NCBI GenBank assembly: GCA_010356995.1 | Contig: ML996698.1 | Span: 183,923-247,922, forward strand | Direction: 5' to 3' | DNA from: Trichodelitschia bisporula | Lineage: Eukaryota; Ascomycota; Dothideomycetes; Phaeotrichales; Phaeotrichaceae | Length of the DNA stretch: 64,000 nt | Part shown: one piece after another, positions 10,489 through 22,890 of the stretch | How positions within the stretch are numbered: position 1 is the stretch's first letter | Layout of the letters: the number at the start of each line of letters is the position of its first letter | Notes under the pieces: model-generated | The model's database searches: none | Told to the model about the DNA's origin: nothing | What the model saw: only the letters and a program-made list of their open reading frames with translations | Program-made: the position numbers and the translations under genes

Positions 10489-13400
10489 GCCTTAGCCGCG
10501 TTTGGCGACGCGACCAGCTCTCAGAACTAGCGGAACAGTGGTGAATGGAAAGACAAAAGCCGTGGGAGAATGGCCCTCAACTAGTCCGCCGAAGCGGAGC
10601 CTTGATGAAGATTAATTCTTCTACTGATGTTGTTTGGAGGAGGGTCGAGGGAAGCCCACGCTTAAGTACTGGAGAATTTTTCGAGTCATGTGACTACTAG
10701 CCTTGGCGAAACGGAAAAGTTGTGGTCCGTTTGTCCGCGACTTCCACGCTTTGTACAGGCTCTGACTTCTCCGCGCTGTGCTTGGACCAAGGGGTCGCGT
10801 TCGCGGCGCGCGAACGGAGGCCTTGGCGGAATAAAGTCATTGCTGTCCAAGTGGGGCGCGACATCGGTTATGACGGACATGATTTTGTTGACGATATTTG
10901 AACATGTCTGTCACGATAGCGACTAGAAATATATGTTGTAGTTTGTGAGAATTTAAGGCCGATGATGGCGGCTGGCCCTTTCAACTGTAGGAAGGTCAAC
11001 CGCCATGCAGAAAAGGGCGCCTTCAAAGATCCACACACTTAGCAAGATACTCTAACATATGCCTCAACAGGTTGTGCATTACCTATCAGAATCGATGCAG
11101 GCCATGGCGAGAGCCAGAGTAAATGACATTGCAAGGCTGCACCTCAGGAGGGTCACTTGCATGCTGGTGAAGTTCAAGAGAAATTTCTGAGGCTAAGTGC
11201 CTTCTCACAAAAGAGAGCATAGCAGTACCATTGCAGAGTCTGGCAGCGAGGGCTTTCAGAGCAATATTGATTTACTCCATGTCGGCCAAGATAGCCCGAG
11301 CACATCTCTAAACAAGTACTTGAGCAAGAGCCTCAACCGCGTAAGGGACAAGTTGCGGAGGGAGAAGTAACCCCGTCAATAACGAAGCGCCGTGCAGATC
11401 TCTACAGTCAGTTTAGGATTTTCCCGGCACCGGCATATTTGAGCTGTGCATACCACAGTACGCGCGCATTCGGAAGAGCCGGCAGGTTCCCAGATAGATA
11501 TACAAGCAGCGAAGGTACCTGACGCATATCCCATGAGTATATGCAAGTGACGGGCTTTAGCTGGTGATGTCCGGCTCGTCCCATTTTGAGTTCGTGGTAG
11601 GTCTGCCAGTTGTGCAGGCGAGATGACCTGAAGGTATTAAAGATGGCGCTGGTTCTCCGCTGCGAAAACAACGAAATTGACTGAAGGGGATGGGCGGAGA
11701 TAGTCAGCCGCACAGCCGTGTTGATTGTGTCCGCGAAGATTCATTACTGCTAGCCTTCTGGGGGAAGATTGGGCTCAATAATGAGATCAACGTGAGCGAC
11801 AGCTGGACGTATCATGCAAACCATTGCCAAAACAGCTGATATGCTCGACCGCAGTCTCTCCTTTGGATTTGTAGGAGGTGAACTTATCGATCCGCACTAA
11901 CTTCGGCAAAAACGGCAGCTAGAGATTAGTATCAGCCCTCCGAGGGACCGGAAAATTGACCTATGCTCAGAAGCTGAAGAGAGGGATCCAAGCCATAAAG
12001 TTGTGTTACTACTAAATGAGTACCCGGTTTCAGGCCTGAGCGTGCCATTGAACGGTGGGGCCAATGAATGCGTCCGCGGGGGCGACAGTGTATCAGTCCA
12101 AAGTCCACACGAGAGGAGTATACCCACCCTATCCGAATGACGAGCAAAGCGAAGCGAGCAAAAAAAATCTAGGCTATCACGGCCTTGCTTGTCCCTTCGC
12201 GGGCGTGATCAGAACGGCCGAAATCAAGCAAGCATTGAGGCTATCTTGCACCAAGAAGCTTGAGGCTGGGGACACGCAACCCATTGCAGATCTGAAATAC
12301 GGACTCCTGGGCGTTTTTGTCTCAACAGGCCGCCTTGCCCAGAGAACGCGCAGCTCGTTTTCAGATCTTGCAATGTTGTATCCGTATCCGGAAGGCGCTT
12401 CGGAGGCTCAGCGTTAGCCCGTCCGTCCGGAACGTCGTAGTGTACAGAGGCCAAGCGGATATTCGACGCTGGCGCGCTCTTGGAAGGCGATCGTGTGGTT
12501 TTAGTGGCTTCTAGGTACAGCGGGTTAGGTATTGCCATCGTCGTTACTCGTGCTGTGGATATGTGCGCCGTATCGGATGGATGACCACTGCACATCGTGA
12601 ATCCTCTCGTCAAGACGTCAAGTCCTCGGATGTCGTTGGCGGAATCGCAAGCGCCAGACGCGTGGGCGGTGGCGAGGGCTGGTGCGCACCGGACCAAAGC
12701 CGCAACGAGCTTGCTGCCCTGGAGCACCCGGTATGACCCCGCGACAAGGGTATACGCACGCTGATGGAAAAGGCAGAGAGAATAGATTTAGATGGCAATT
12801 TGGAGGAGCGCCATGTGCGGACGTGCTGTGGATGGGATTCCAGCGAGGAGTCTGAGCTCGCTACATTGTCATTCGTGCCCGGGTTCGTAAAGGTGTTCCG
12901 GCGACTTTGTGGGGAAGGGACACGGGGTCAGATGCAACGGAACATCATCCACAAGGGACCCTAAATAGAGTATGGTATGTATCATCGCCACCATGAGGTC
13001 GAAAGAAGAGTGGTGATCGGGCCCGTTAGGCTTGTCGGGCGCTGGCTCGATCTGACAAGCGGAAGGCTTGCATCCGCCGGCATCACGACCCGTGTGCTTA
13101 CCGCGCTTGGCATCCACTGCTTAAATCGCCCAAGGCTCCAAGGCCTATCAAGTCTTGGCCGACTAGAAACTCAATCTTCAAGTCCAAGAGACCAGCTCGT
13201 TCAAAGCCTCACCACCAATGTCTGTCAGCCATGATCATCGTGCCTCGAAACACTCCTTCGGCGCCCCGTCAGGGTTCTTCCCAGACTCAACCTCTTTATG
13301 ACTCCCGCGTGATTGGTGCTCAGCTACCCCACGCTCGTCAAACCTCGGTCGGTGCCCTTATCACGCCCTCATATAGGTTGCGCTGATATCTGTACAACGT

Positions 13401-13830
13401 CGCCTTTTGATTACTGTTCGCCCCAATCCTCGACTTCTGCAACTCCAGCACGCGTACCCATCGCTATACAAGCGGACGCCTGGGCCTCTTTCGCACGGAC
13501 GGATGCCGAACTTTAGAATCAGCCGCGTAATCTTCAAAGTGCCTCTGCCTTGGCTCCCTTGCTACGTCTGGTGGCCCGATGATGCCGTTGAATCTGGCGG
13601 CGACTTGGAGCAATATCGACCGTCGTCCGTTCTGCGGGGGGAGTCTAGCAGCTAGGGACGATCCACTCGTGTGATGATGTGGCAAGCCCAGTTTGCGTTT
13701 CGCATCCATATTGTTGCGCTTGTTGTCGTCGTGATGAATGACTTTAAAGTACCGCTTTAGCTCTCGTGGTTTTTGTAGTCGTTGTGCCAATCGTTTCGCT
13801 CCATGCCAATCGTTTTTCACCTTCCCAGCC

Positions 13831-16460
13831 ATGGCCAGCAAAGACGGAATAACGTACCGCGGGGAGAAGGATGTCTCGGCGGAGCACGTCGAGTACATCG
13901 ATGCAAAGAAGCCGATTGTTGCCGTGGAAGAGGAGAGCGTTGACCACGATGACGACAAACGTTACAACAAGCCGCCCAAGACTGCGCGAGAGCTTGTCAC
14001 AGAAATCCTCTTGGTCGAAGATGACCCAACCGTCAACCCGTGGACGTTCCGTATGTGGTTCATTGGCATCGGGATGTCTGTCTTTGCAGGGTAAGTACAG
14101 ATGTACCTCAAGAAATGGCGCTTACCCTCAAGAACCGTAACGACCATTAATACTTTTAAACCCCAATCCATCCATATTCATCTCGTCTTCGTTGCAGTCA
14201 TTACCTACATCATGGGAATGGGCTTAGCCGCCATACTGCCGTCGAAAGGCCGCCTCGGACGGATCCTAAATCCCGGACCGGTAAGCTTCTTCTTCGTTGG
14301 CTGTCACTGGCTCATAGTTGCAGTTCAACAAAAAGGAGCACGCGGCCATTTGTATCATGTGTGCTGCATCAGCGGCTACTCCAGAGGCCATGACAGTCCT
14401 CGCAGTACAGAAGCTCTATTACAATATCCAGCCCAACCCTGCAGTTGGCGTGTTCCTCATCCTGTCCACGCAAATGCTCGGCTATGGTGTCGCCGGCATG
14501 CTTCGCCGGACCCTCGTATACCCCAGCAATATGTTGTACCCGACGAACCTGCCAACAGCCTCGCTTCTGGAGAGCCTTCACCGTGACCGCAAGAAGAGCG
14601 GCAAGCGAATGAAGGTGTTCTACATCGCCTTTGCTGTCCTTTTCTGTTGGCAGGCTTTCCCACAGTACATTGGTAAGTCGAACGAAGCCGTATCGCAGCC
14701 TCACTGACCATTAGCGCCCATCATGGCCGGTGTGTCCGTCTTCTGCCTCAGCATGCGGCACAACCTCTTCGTCACCAACATGTTCGGCGGGTCCATGGCA
14801 AACGAAGGCTTAGGCACACTATCGCTGTCATTTGACTGGACCATGATCTGTACGTATCCTCGTCGTCTAGGCCATTGTTACCATAGCTCACTCGTCCAGC
14901 GGCACATGGAAATCCGCTCTGGGTGCCCTTTCAGACGATCATGAACTCGCTCTTGGGCTACTTACTTGCCATCGGTTGCTTCATGGGGCTCTACTACAGC
15001 AACATCTGGAATGCGCGGAAATACCCCTTTCTGTCGCCCAATCTTTTCTCGGACAAGTCAACAGCAAAGAAATATGTGACGTACAACCAGACAGCTATCC
15101 TCAACTCGCAGTGGACCGTCGATAAGGCACGCTTGGAGAAGGTCGGCCTCCCATGGCTCTCATCATCGCACGCTCTTGGTATGACCACCCAGAATATTGC
15201 CATTATGGCGACGGTCACCCACATGATCGTGTGGCACTGGGATGATATTAAGACCGCCTTCGAGGTCGTCCACATCAGCAAGCTGAAGAAGCTCCTGAGG
15301 CCGAAAGAGTGGGACCTGAAGTTCTGGAAGCACAAGGAGACCAAAATCAGCGACGAGGAAGCCGAACGGATCGATCCCCACTACCGCCTTATGCAAGCCT
15401 ACAGGGACGTTCCGTCCTGGTGGTTTGCCGGCCTGTGGGTAGCTTCGGCGACCGTCGGCTTGATTACTAGCCGGCTCGCAGGATCAACTCTCGATTGGTG
15501 GGCATTTTTCGTTGCCATCTTCATCTCTACCGTCTCACTGGTGTTTTTCGCCCCGCTCCAGGCTATGTTCGGGTTCAACCTCAACGTACAGCCACTGATC
15601 CAGATGATTGGCGCCTTCATGCTGCCAGGGAGGCCACTGGCGAACATGTACTTCGCGACCTTTGGTTACAACTCGCTGTACCAAGCGAAGAATCTGCTCA
15701 AAGATCTTAAGCTCGGCCAATATGCGCATCTGGCACCGCGCTGCACCTTCAGCGTGCAGGTTGTGGGAACATCGATCGGCTGCCTAATGTCGTACACAAT
15801 GATGCAACAAATCACTACCGACAAGCGAGAAATCCTGCTCGCCATCCAGGGGACAAATGTCTGGTCCGGCCAAACGATCCAGCGGGAAAATTCAGCCGTA
15901 AGTCAGCCCTACTCGTTTGCTTAAGTTGCTCATTCTCATAGGCGGTTACATGGGGTGGACTTGCCAAATACCTGTATGGCGTCGGCGGCCGGTACCAATT
16001 CGTGTCGCTCGGTTTCCTCATTGGTCTTGCGGTCCCATTGCCGACCTGGTTCCTGCACAAGAAGTTCCCAAAGCTGCGGCTCGACTATCTAAATACAGCC
16101 ATTGTCTGCGGCACGATGAATATTTTGTCCCACGGCACCCACAGTGCGCTGCTCCTGCACTACGTGACGGGATTCATCTCGCAGTACTGGCTGCGCAAAT
16201 ACCGCACGAACTGGTTCATCAAGTACAACTACATCCTCAGTGCCGGCATGGACGGCGGAGGTGAGTGACGCCCCTCTAATCCAGCTGAAATATGCTAACG
16301 GCGTCAAGCGCAAGTAATAGCTTTCTTACTCACCTTTACAGTGTTCGGTGCAGGAGGAAAACCGGTCCCTTTCCCGCCGTACTGGGGTAATAACCACCAG
16401 AAAGGGAATTACGATTACTGTATGCGGGATCCGGGTTTGGGAAAGAAGAAAGCGCACTAG
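13831..16460 (+). CDS. OPT-family oligopeptide transporter (775 aa, 7 exons)
   Basis: Exons: 13831-14090, 14133-14280, 14324-14672, 14715-14849, 14900-15897, 15942-16260, 16342-16460; introns are 42-81 nt and the joined frame is exact. The product has a charged N-terminus (about 70 residues) and then some 12-16 membrane spans. Family hallmarks include KGRLGRILNPGP followed across an intron by FNKKEHAAICIMCAASAA, the LSTQMLGYGVAGMLRR segment, MLYPTNLP, a FGFNLNVQPLIQMIGAF stretch and PGRPLANMYF. OPT proteins import tetra-/pentapeptides, glutathione or metal-chelate compounds by proton symport at the plasma membrane; the substrate cannot be told from sequence. Length fits the fungal family. The 42-nt first intron is short but has a usable donor, acceptor and frame. 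Confidence 0.93.
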
Positions 16461-17269
16461 ATACCCTCGTTGCGTCAAGAAATGGGTTTGTTTCGTTAGA
16501 GCTTGAATTGTGAATTTATGGGATGCCGCTCATTAGCTTCGGCCGCAAGTTCCCGAAAAGCTCAAGTCCTGTCGGTGCCTGGATCGGGGACTGGCTGACG
16601 GGGCGACCATGGCCAGTCCGATGAAATGCCCCGCGGAAGAAGCCAACGGCCAAACGTCCTGTTGCGGAACGCCGACTGTGAGATTCATGAATCCACTCCA
16701 TCGGCCGTCCCGGAGCGCATACCATCATGGTAAACAGGGTACGCGTTCGTTTCCGCCCGCCATATCCAAGGCGGCCAAGGCTGCGCGTACGAGGGAGTGG
16801 AGAGCGGGGATAAATTGAAGTTAAACATGAGCAGAGTTCCGAAGTATGGCGACGGTATTCTCAGCCGCATGCCACTTGATTACCTGCTGATTAGCTGGGG
16901 TGAGCCTTACTCTCTTCCGCCGTACGTTTTATCATAAATCCAGTCAACCACTACGCTTGTGCCGCCGACTGCAGGAAAGAGAGAAACCTGGGATTCTGGT
17001 CCATCCGTTATAGAACACGGAGCAAGCCATGCAAGCTTCCCGGCATCTTTCCAGCGCCGTTTAGCCTATGGCACACCAAGACTTCTGAGGGGTTAACATT
17101 GGGCTGGGAGGCATTCACCAGCCTGGTTAGGATGGTTCGCCCCGCCACGTATCTGAGAACCGAATCATCTCATACTGGTAATCAATCTCTAAAACGTCCG
17201 AAAGCTGAAGAAATTTGTACAGTGGAGAAATTGTAGCCTCAAAGAAAAGCCTTTCCACCCAATCGCCGC
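16461..17269. other. Intergenic between convergent genes
   Basis: About 0.8 kb between the 3' ends of the OPT transporter (plus) and the HsbA-like gene (minus). No domain-bearing frame was seen. Confidence 0.5.
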
Positions 17270-17815
17270 TCATGATCTCTTGAACTCGTTGATAGCTGTC
17301 TCAATAAGCATCTTGGCCCGTGTTCCATAGAGCTGCGCAGTCGACTTCGCAAGTGCGGGCATCTTCGCTACCATGGCGTCCGAAAACTCTGCCGCAGCAG
17401 CCAGGTGGTCGTTTAGGATGTTGAGCGTCACCGTCTTGCCTCCTGAGCCGATGATGATACGCTTACTAGCGGACCAGCTCTGAGTGGTCTGCTGCGTCTG
17501 GGTGATCATGTCATTGACCGGCTGGGTGAGGAATAAAGCCTCGTTGACGTTAAGGTCCGGCCCTCTCCGGACCTGGTACGCGCCCTCCCGCATGATGGAC
17601 GTCAACCCATTGCCGTTCCTCATGATCTGACTTGATAAGGAAACGACATCGGCGTTCCGCGCAGTGAGGGCGTTGAGGCTGTTGGAAAGGGTCTTCAGCC
17701 CACGCGTAGTCTGTTGTATGGCGGTTTCGGTCGGGTTGGCGTTTGGTTGTTGCTCGATGGGGAGGGAGAAGGCGAGCGAGGAGAAAGTGAGGAGTGATGT
17801 AACGGAGAAACGCAT
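17270..17815 (-). CDS. HsbA-like secreted cell-wall protein (181 aa)
   Basis: Single exon. Residues 1-17 (MRFSVTSLLTFSSLAFS) are a signal peptide; the mature part starts near LPIEQQP. The rest is a helical, cysteine-free domain of about 160 residues with LKTLSNSLNALTARNADVV and LLTQPVNDMITQ-type segments, matching the hydrophobic-surface-binding protein A (HsbA) / cell-wall galactomannoprotein family. Aspergillus HsbA binds hydrophobic surfaces and recruits cutinase-type enzymes; whether this copy does so is inference. Length equals the usual family size. A TATA-like sequence lies about 150 bases upstream. Confidence 0.82.
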   Translation of the reverse strand: MRFSVTSLLTFSSLAFSLPIEQQPNANPTETAIQQTTRGLKTLSNSLNALTARNADVVSLSSQIMRNGNGLTSIMREGAYQVRRGPDLNVNEALFLTQPVNDMITQTQQTTQSWSASKRIIIGSGGKTVTLNILNDHLAAAAEFSDAMVAKMPALAKSTAQLYGTRAKMLIETAINEFKRS

Positions 17816-17966
17816 CTTGATGTGAAAGGAGGCTCTGTTGTAGGAGGTCGGACTGAGAGGACGTCTGTCTGAAAAGGTACTGATGCTCGTTGGAGATGAC
17901 TTTGCTGGTGTGGAAGAGGAGTGAGTGTGATAGTGAGTGACGGAGAAAGAGGGATTCTCGTTGACT

Positions 17967-17972
17967 GATATA
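17967..17972 (-). promoter_or_regulatory. TATA-like element of the HsbA-like gene
   Basis: Minus-strand TATATC, preceded by GTG, about 150 bases before the ATG at 17815. Position is right, match is partial. Confidence 0.35.
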
Positions 17973-18544
17973 CACGCCCCTCCAGATCCCTACCAAATCA
18001 CCCGCCCGAGCGACCCGAACTCAGTCGACGTACGCAGACTGGCCCGAGCCGACGATTACACTTACGCGTCAAGTTGGCCTGCAAAGTAGAGAAGGAGGAG
18101 AGTGCGCGGTCGGTTGCAATCTCCAGGGGACCGCGGGTGCTCATCCATGGGATCTACACCGCCACCATCTGGCCCTGATTATTTCCCTATCAAATTTATT
18201 TTTGGCGTCGCCGATTGCCCAAATTTCTGGAAGGGACTTGCGCGTTGTGGTGTGAACCGTGCTCATTGCGGTCATGTCAATGTCCGACGTTGATTAGACG
18301 TAAGGCTTAACGACTAGATGCACAGTTGCTCGACGAATCTAGTATCTCATTCCTCTGCCCTTCCGGAAGTTCAAATCTCTGATGTTGACAGATACCAGAG
18401 TGCAATGAGAACAGAAGATGCTTTCGTTCCAGATATTCAACGGTTCGTCCAGTAAGGCTGCGAGTCACTCCATGGGCAGTTCGCAAGCCCTGCGCTAGTT
18501 CCAGCCTTGCGGTCGTCGGCCGTATCTATAACCCCTCTCACACG

Positions 18545-19833
18545 CTACTTGCCGAACCGTTGTTCCTGGCCCTCCCGAAGGCACACACCAATCTCGTTAC
18601 AGTCTCGAATACCACCATCCATGAGCCAAGGGCCAGGTCGCGCCAGGGTTGTAGATTGCACACTTCCGATATGGAGAGCCACATCGCGGCCGATCTCCCG
18701 GACATGCTCTGAGAGCATTGATAGCTCTAGTTGCTGCCAAATGGTGATTAGTGGTGAGTCTACCGAGGTGCATCCAAATGCAGAATGTTGACTTTTTTTA
18801 CCTGGTTTGTTAAAGTTTTGGGCGCTACTATCGAGACTAGCTTCCGATGGCGAGCCCACCAGGTCCTGAGGAGTGGAAACACATCAGATCACTCGAGATG
18901 ACTCCATTGAGATTGAAGGCTCGAAGCTCGAATCGAGAGCCGAATCACCTCAGGCTCCTTAATGTCTACCAGACTATGCGGTGTATCTTCATGCTTCTCC
19001 CTGGCTAGATGCTGCTCTTCATCCTCAGCGAACAGGTTTCGTTCCTCAGGTGCGGATAATCTGACAACCGCGGTATATTACCCGCTAAAACCCTGGTCTG
19101 GCAAGTCACAAATAGCCCGTGCCAAACCCGTCATCTCCGCGTCAACCCAGTAGTTGCCGGAGTGGCTCGTCTAGTCGGAGATTTCCCGATTCTGACGGTG
19201 TCTGAGGCCAACGGCCCTGCAGTGTCAGCTCTGATGAGATCGTTGCAAACAAATTTTGCGCCTCGATTGCCCGTTCTGGATAAGCTTCGACCAAACTGTA
19301 GCTCTTACTGATGAGGCCTTGTTCTACAAGATCCTGATTCTTACCGACTAGATTGCGGATCCATTAAGCATCAGCCTAGTACGAAAACACACCTTCAATT
19401 TCGATATCTCCTCACCGACGTCTTGTTGACCACCCGCTTTCGGTCACATTCCGGCACCTTCGGTACCCAGGTTAAGAACTCCGAAGTCGAGAAGGTGTGC
19501 AATATAGCCGCGATGCCCTGTATCAAGTCTCCAAGCCTCCAAGCCTATAGGCTCTTTCCAAAATAGAACCACCAGCGGCGTCGATATAAACTCACCATCC
19601 AATTCTGCACTAATCTTGCCAGGATCACGTCGCTCGCCCGGCCTCAAACATGCGATGTGCACCGCATCCCTATCATTAACCTCCTTGGGAACACCAGCCC
19701 CAGCGGGAAGCAACGGGCGCGAGACCCTAGGAGCAAGGCCTTCCAACGCTGTGATTCCAGGCAGGCTCATGCCACGGACTTTTGTGGGACCAAGCAAGCT
19801 GACTAGCTGCATGATCGCGGTTCTGGCCGGCAC
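18545..19833 (-). pseudogene. Probable decayed gene, family unknown
   Basis: Three separated minus-strand stretches read like protein but sit in frames closed by stops: 19444-19833 (contains LGPTKVRGMSLPGITALEGL and IAHLLDFGVLNLGTEG), around 19200-19350 (LVEQGLISKSYSLVEAYPER, then AQNLFATISSELTLQGRW), and 18545-18859 (QQLELSMLSEHVREIGRDVA). Composition and hydrophobic pattern look coding, yet I could not join them with credible introns into one frame. The simplest reading is a host gene that has accumulated stops; an unrecognised multi-intron gene is the alternative. Confidence 0.3.
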
Positions 19834-20767
19834 GAGCCTGATATTGCGATTCCTTATGATGATCAGGCGATCGTGACGGTCTTGACCGATGCAGGAACAG
19901 TAAACTCAGGCGCACGGCGCGCGGTGCACACAATTGATCTGCGCTATCACAACAAGGCGCGACATATTTCCACTTTGGGCATCTGCTCGCCTTTCACTGT
20001 AGGGCAGCGCAGCGAGACCCTCCGTCCGACAGCCTCGCACACCGAAGTGACCAGCACCCGGACAGTTGAAGCAATATCGAGCCGAGCACCAGACGTCTGT
20101 CGCCAAAATAGCGCCCAAGTACCATACATCTATTCATAGCTTCCGCGATCTCAACCGTCGTTACTACTACCCCTCTTTCCCTTTCCCCTTCCCCTCCCGT
20201 TACATCTTGGCCCATCTCCGGTACCACTGCCGCCACCTCAGCCAAACCCTTAACCGCGGCCCGGCCTCGTCACGCACGGCCCGCCGCCCGGGTCCAGGGC
20301 CCCTCGCGTGGCACTTCCGGGCTCATAGGGAAAAGCCCTGCCAAGCCGTCAACGACCGGAGATGTTGCCGAACACATAATTTAGGCATGGTTGTGGCACG
20401 GAAGCCTCGGGCGGGGCATCTGTGGCTGAAGATTAAGGTTTTCGGATGGAGAATTGGGGTCCGGGTCGGTTGGTGGAGGGACGACGTGGGCGGGCTTGGC
20501 ACTTTTAAGGTGACGGACGCGCGGCCTTGAATGAGGCCCCTGAAGGCGAGGGCACGGAGGCGGTTCTTGGGTTCGGACGTGAGTGTAGAGTCACGCCGGA
20601 TTTTGCTTTCTGCTTCTCTAAGGCGGATGGAGGCGAGGTCTTGCTTGACGCATATGGCTTACCAGCAGAGGGTTTAACCGCCCACATGTCTTGTTGTCTC
20701 CACATCCAAGACAGACGCAAGAAAATAAAGAGGGAGATATTTGGACCACAGTCGTATAGGTAGCGGC

Positions 20768-22260
20768 TCAAACCGCACCACCAAATCGACCCGTGCGCGC
20801 CAAGGACATCAGCCACTTCATCAAGTCTTCAGCTAATCCATCCGCCAGTTCCTCAGAGATGATACCCTCCTGCCAACACAGTGTGATGGCCAGATCGCTT
20901 CCTCTCACCCCAGCCGCACTGACCGAGACAGCTGCGCCAGCGACATGGCCGGACTGCGAAAATACAAGCCTGTCAACCGTCCACGGGCCTTTCTTTCAAA
21001 GTCTGTGGCCCCGACATTGCTGACTTCCCAGGTATTCTCGCGGCTCGTGCCAATCAGCTTCCTCCACCGCTCGTTCCAGTCGGACACATAGCTCATTAGC
21101 CCGACGTCGTCATTTGGTAGCGAGGCGACCTTGCGCTTGATCTCTTTGCACAAGGAGGAAGCGAGCTCCCAGATGAGGTCTTCCGCCGCACTTTGGCCCC
21201 CTGCTGGCGTACGGATCCGACGAATCGTTTGTGGCGCGAATCGGTGCGACTGGCCCACCAGAACGACGCCCATGTTCTCGTCCTGGTTGAAGCCCTTCAA
21301 GCCGTCGGGGGAGAGAAGCCGGCGCAGGGAGATCGGGCTCACGCTGGTGAAGCCGCCATCGTAATTTTCGGTGACAGGGAGGCGTTTAGCCAGCGAGTAC
21401 AGGACGAGGATGTGGAGGAGGGGCGTCAGAGTCGTGCAGTGCTCTCTACAGCGCTGCAACATGTCTGAGAGGATATGCGCGGAGAAGGAAAGCAGGCGGA
21501 TGCGGGTGTTGTCTGGATGGGGGGTGATTGGTTTACCTGTCAACGCTGGCGCCAGCAGGGCTAGTTTGAGAAACGAGGGTGCGAACTCGGTCCAGAGAGC
21601 CTTGATGAAGTACAGCCAGGAGATTCTAAAATTAATGAGTGCTTCCTGGGGGGATGGAAGCGGGGACCGAGTGCTGATTGTCAGGACGTGGGATGACGGA
21701 TCGAAAGACGGGACAGAGCCTGGGCTGTTCAGAGCACGGAGGAGAGTCCGGTGCAGTATTGTGCCGCTGGGGCCGTCGCCGTAGCCATGATGGTATGCGA
21801 AGACGATGTCCACGGTGAGGGTTTCCGTGGGCAGGGCAGTGCCCACATCGGGACAAAGGACGATGAAGTGGTACCCCGGCCGGCGAGAAATGTCTGGCCA
21901 CGAAGTCGAGTGGCGGGTCTCAAGCACGCGCTGGAGAACTGAGTCACGGTCGGCCGGGGTCTCTAGCTGGAAGTGCTCCCAGCTCAGGAGCTGCGACAAG
22001 TTGATCGCTGGCAGATAGACAAAGTGCGGAGTGCGTGTCTCTTCGCCAACGATGCCAACTTGCAGGATGGAATGAGCAAGAATGGTCTGCGCGATGGCAT
22101 GCTCGACAGCGGATTCGAGGCTCGTGTCCTTCAGCGATGTGCGCCGGACGGTGTATCGAGCTGTCTGTCCTACGTAACGGTAGAAGCCAAGGTTGTGCCG
22201 GCTGGTAGAATACGATTCGCTGAGATATCGTGAGCTTCGCAATCTTGCAGAACTCTGCAT
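20768..22260 (-). pseudogene. Alcohol acetyltransferase-like protein with an apparent frame break
   Basis: The ATG at 22260 opens a 451-codon frame of the alcohol acetyltransferase / condensation-like acyltransferase fold. The HHxxxDG catalytic motif is intact (H157, H158, D162, G163; AYHHGYGDGPSG), as is a later LLHILVLYSLA helix. Near residue 420, within 20985-21000, the conserved ending leaves the frame: the original frame runs into unrelated sequence, while the next frame continues as GPWTVDRLVFSQSGHVAGAA, then ITLCWQEGIISEELADGL, to a stop at 20768. The latter is the family's normal C-terminus. No intron of workable size bridges the two. So this is either a one-base indel in the strain (pseudogene or truncated enzyme) or a sequencing error in the 'aaagaaagg' run. 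Family members make acetate esters from alcohols; substrate unknown. Confidence 0.75.
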
Positions 22261-22890
22261 CTTGCAGTTCTCCTGCGCAAGGAAAGAGTCATCTTCAATA
22301 TGTACTCACATCTGACCGACCGGTCTTGCAATCAATGGCTTAGCGGTTGTGGCACCAAGAGACATCTGGATTTGAAGATGGGAAGTACTTGCTTCGTGTC
22401 CGCTGACATTTAGGACGGGAAAGAGTTTGCGTCGGCGAATTCATTTCCCTCGCGAACTCAAAGCATCTACGCAGTAGGTTAAAGATGTTGTGAAAGACTA
22501 CAACTGCAGAGATGACTCTCTATACGATGATAACCAGACGGCCTGTGCGCACCCCTGGAACGGGACAACGGTTCGGCCGCCGGCAAACCGGCATCATGTA
22601 ACCCACTCTCATCTCTACCTTCGAAGTATGCACACTGATCAAGATCTCACACTCTCCCAGCTCCTGCTGACAATTTCCTACCCTGCATTGTGATGCTTGG
22701 GTTGCTAGACTTGAAGGAAGAGCATTATTGACCCAGGATATCTCGGAAATTACTCGCACTCATCCCAGCAAGGACAACGATTACTTACTCAGAGAATCAG
22801 CGACAACCCCTGGATGACAACATCACCATGCTGGTTCCAGTCTCGAAAGCCAGATTTGTGCTCCGAGGCAAAATCCTATTTGAATAACCC
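22261..22890. other. Intergenic
   Basis: 630 bases between the acetyltransferase-like gene start (minus) and the 3' end of the GNAT gene (minus). Only short frames; nothing recognised. Confidence 0.5.

Larger units (their letters stand above)
9445..13830. other. Long gene-poor region
   Basis: About 4.4 kb without a gene I can support, apart from one weak open frame listed separately (10030-10488). It includes the hemerythrin-like promoter (9445-9650) and, at the right end, the OPT transporter's promoter and leader. Open frames at 12224-12727 (minus) and 13464-13958 (minus) show no domain. No transposon features were recognised; decayed sequence is possible. Confidence 0.45.
17816..20767. other. 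Gene-poor region with a probable relic
   Basis: Contains the HsbA-like promoter at the left and a set of broken minus-strand frames (18545-19833, listed separately). Between 19840 and 20760 I see only short frames on both strands without domains. Confidence 0.45.

Noticed and set aside
12224-12727. 167-codon minus-strand frame
   Set aside because: Composition is not protein-like, no domain, and the start lies in unremarkable sequence.
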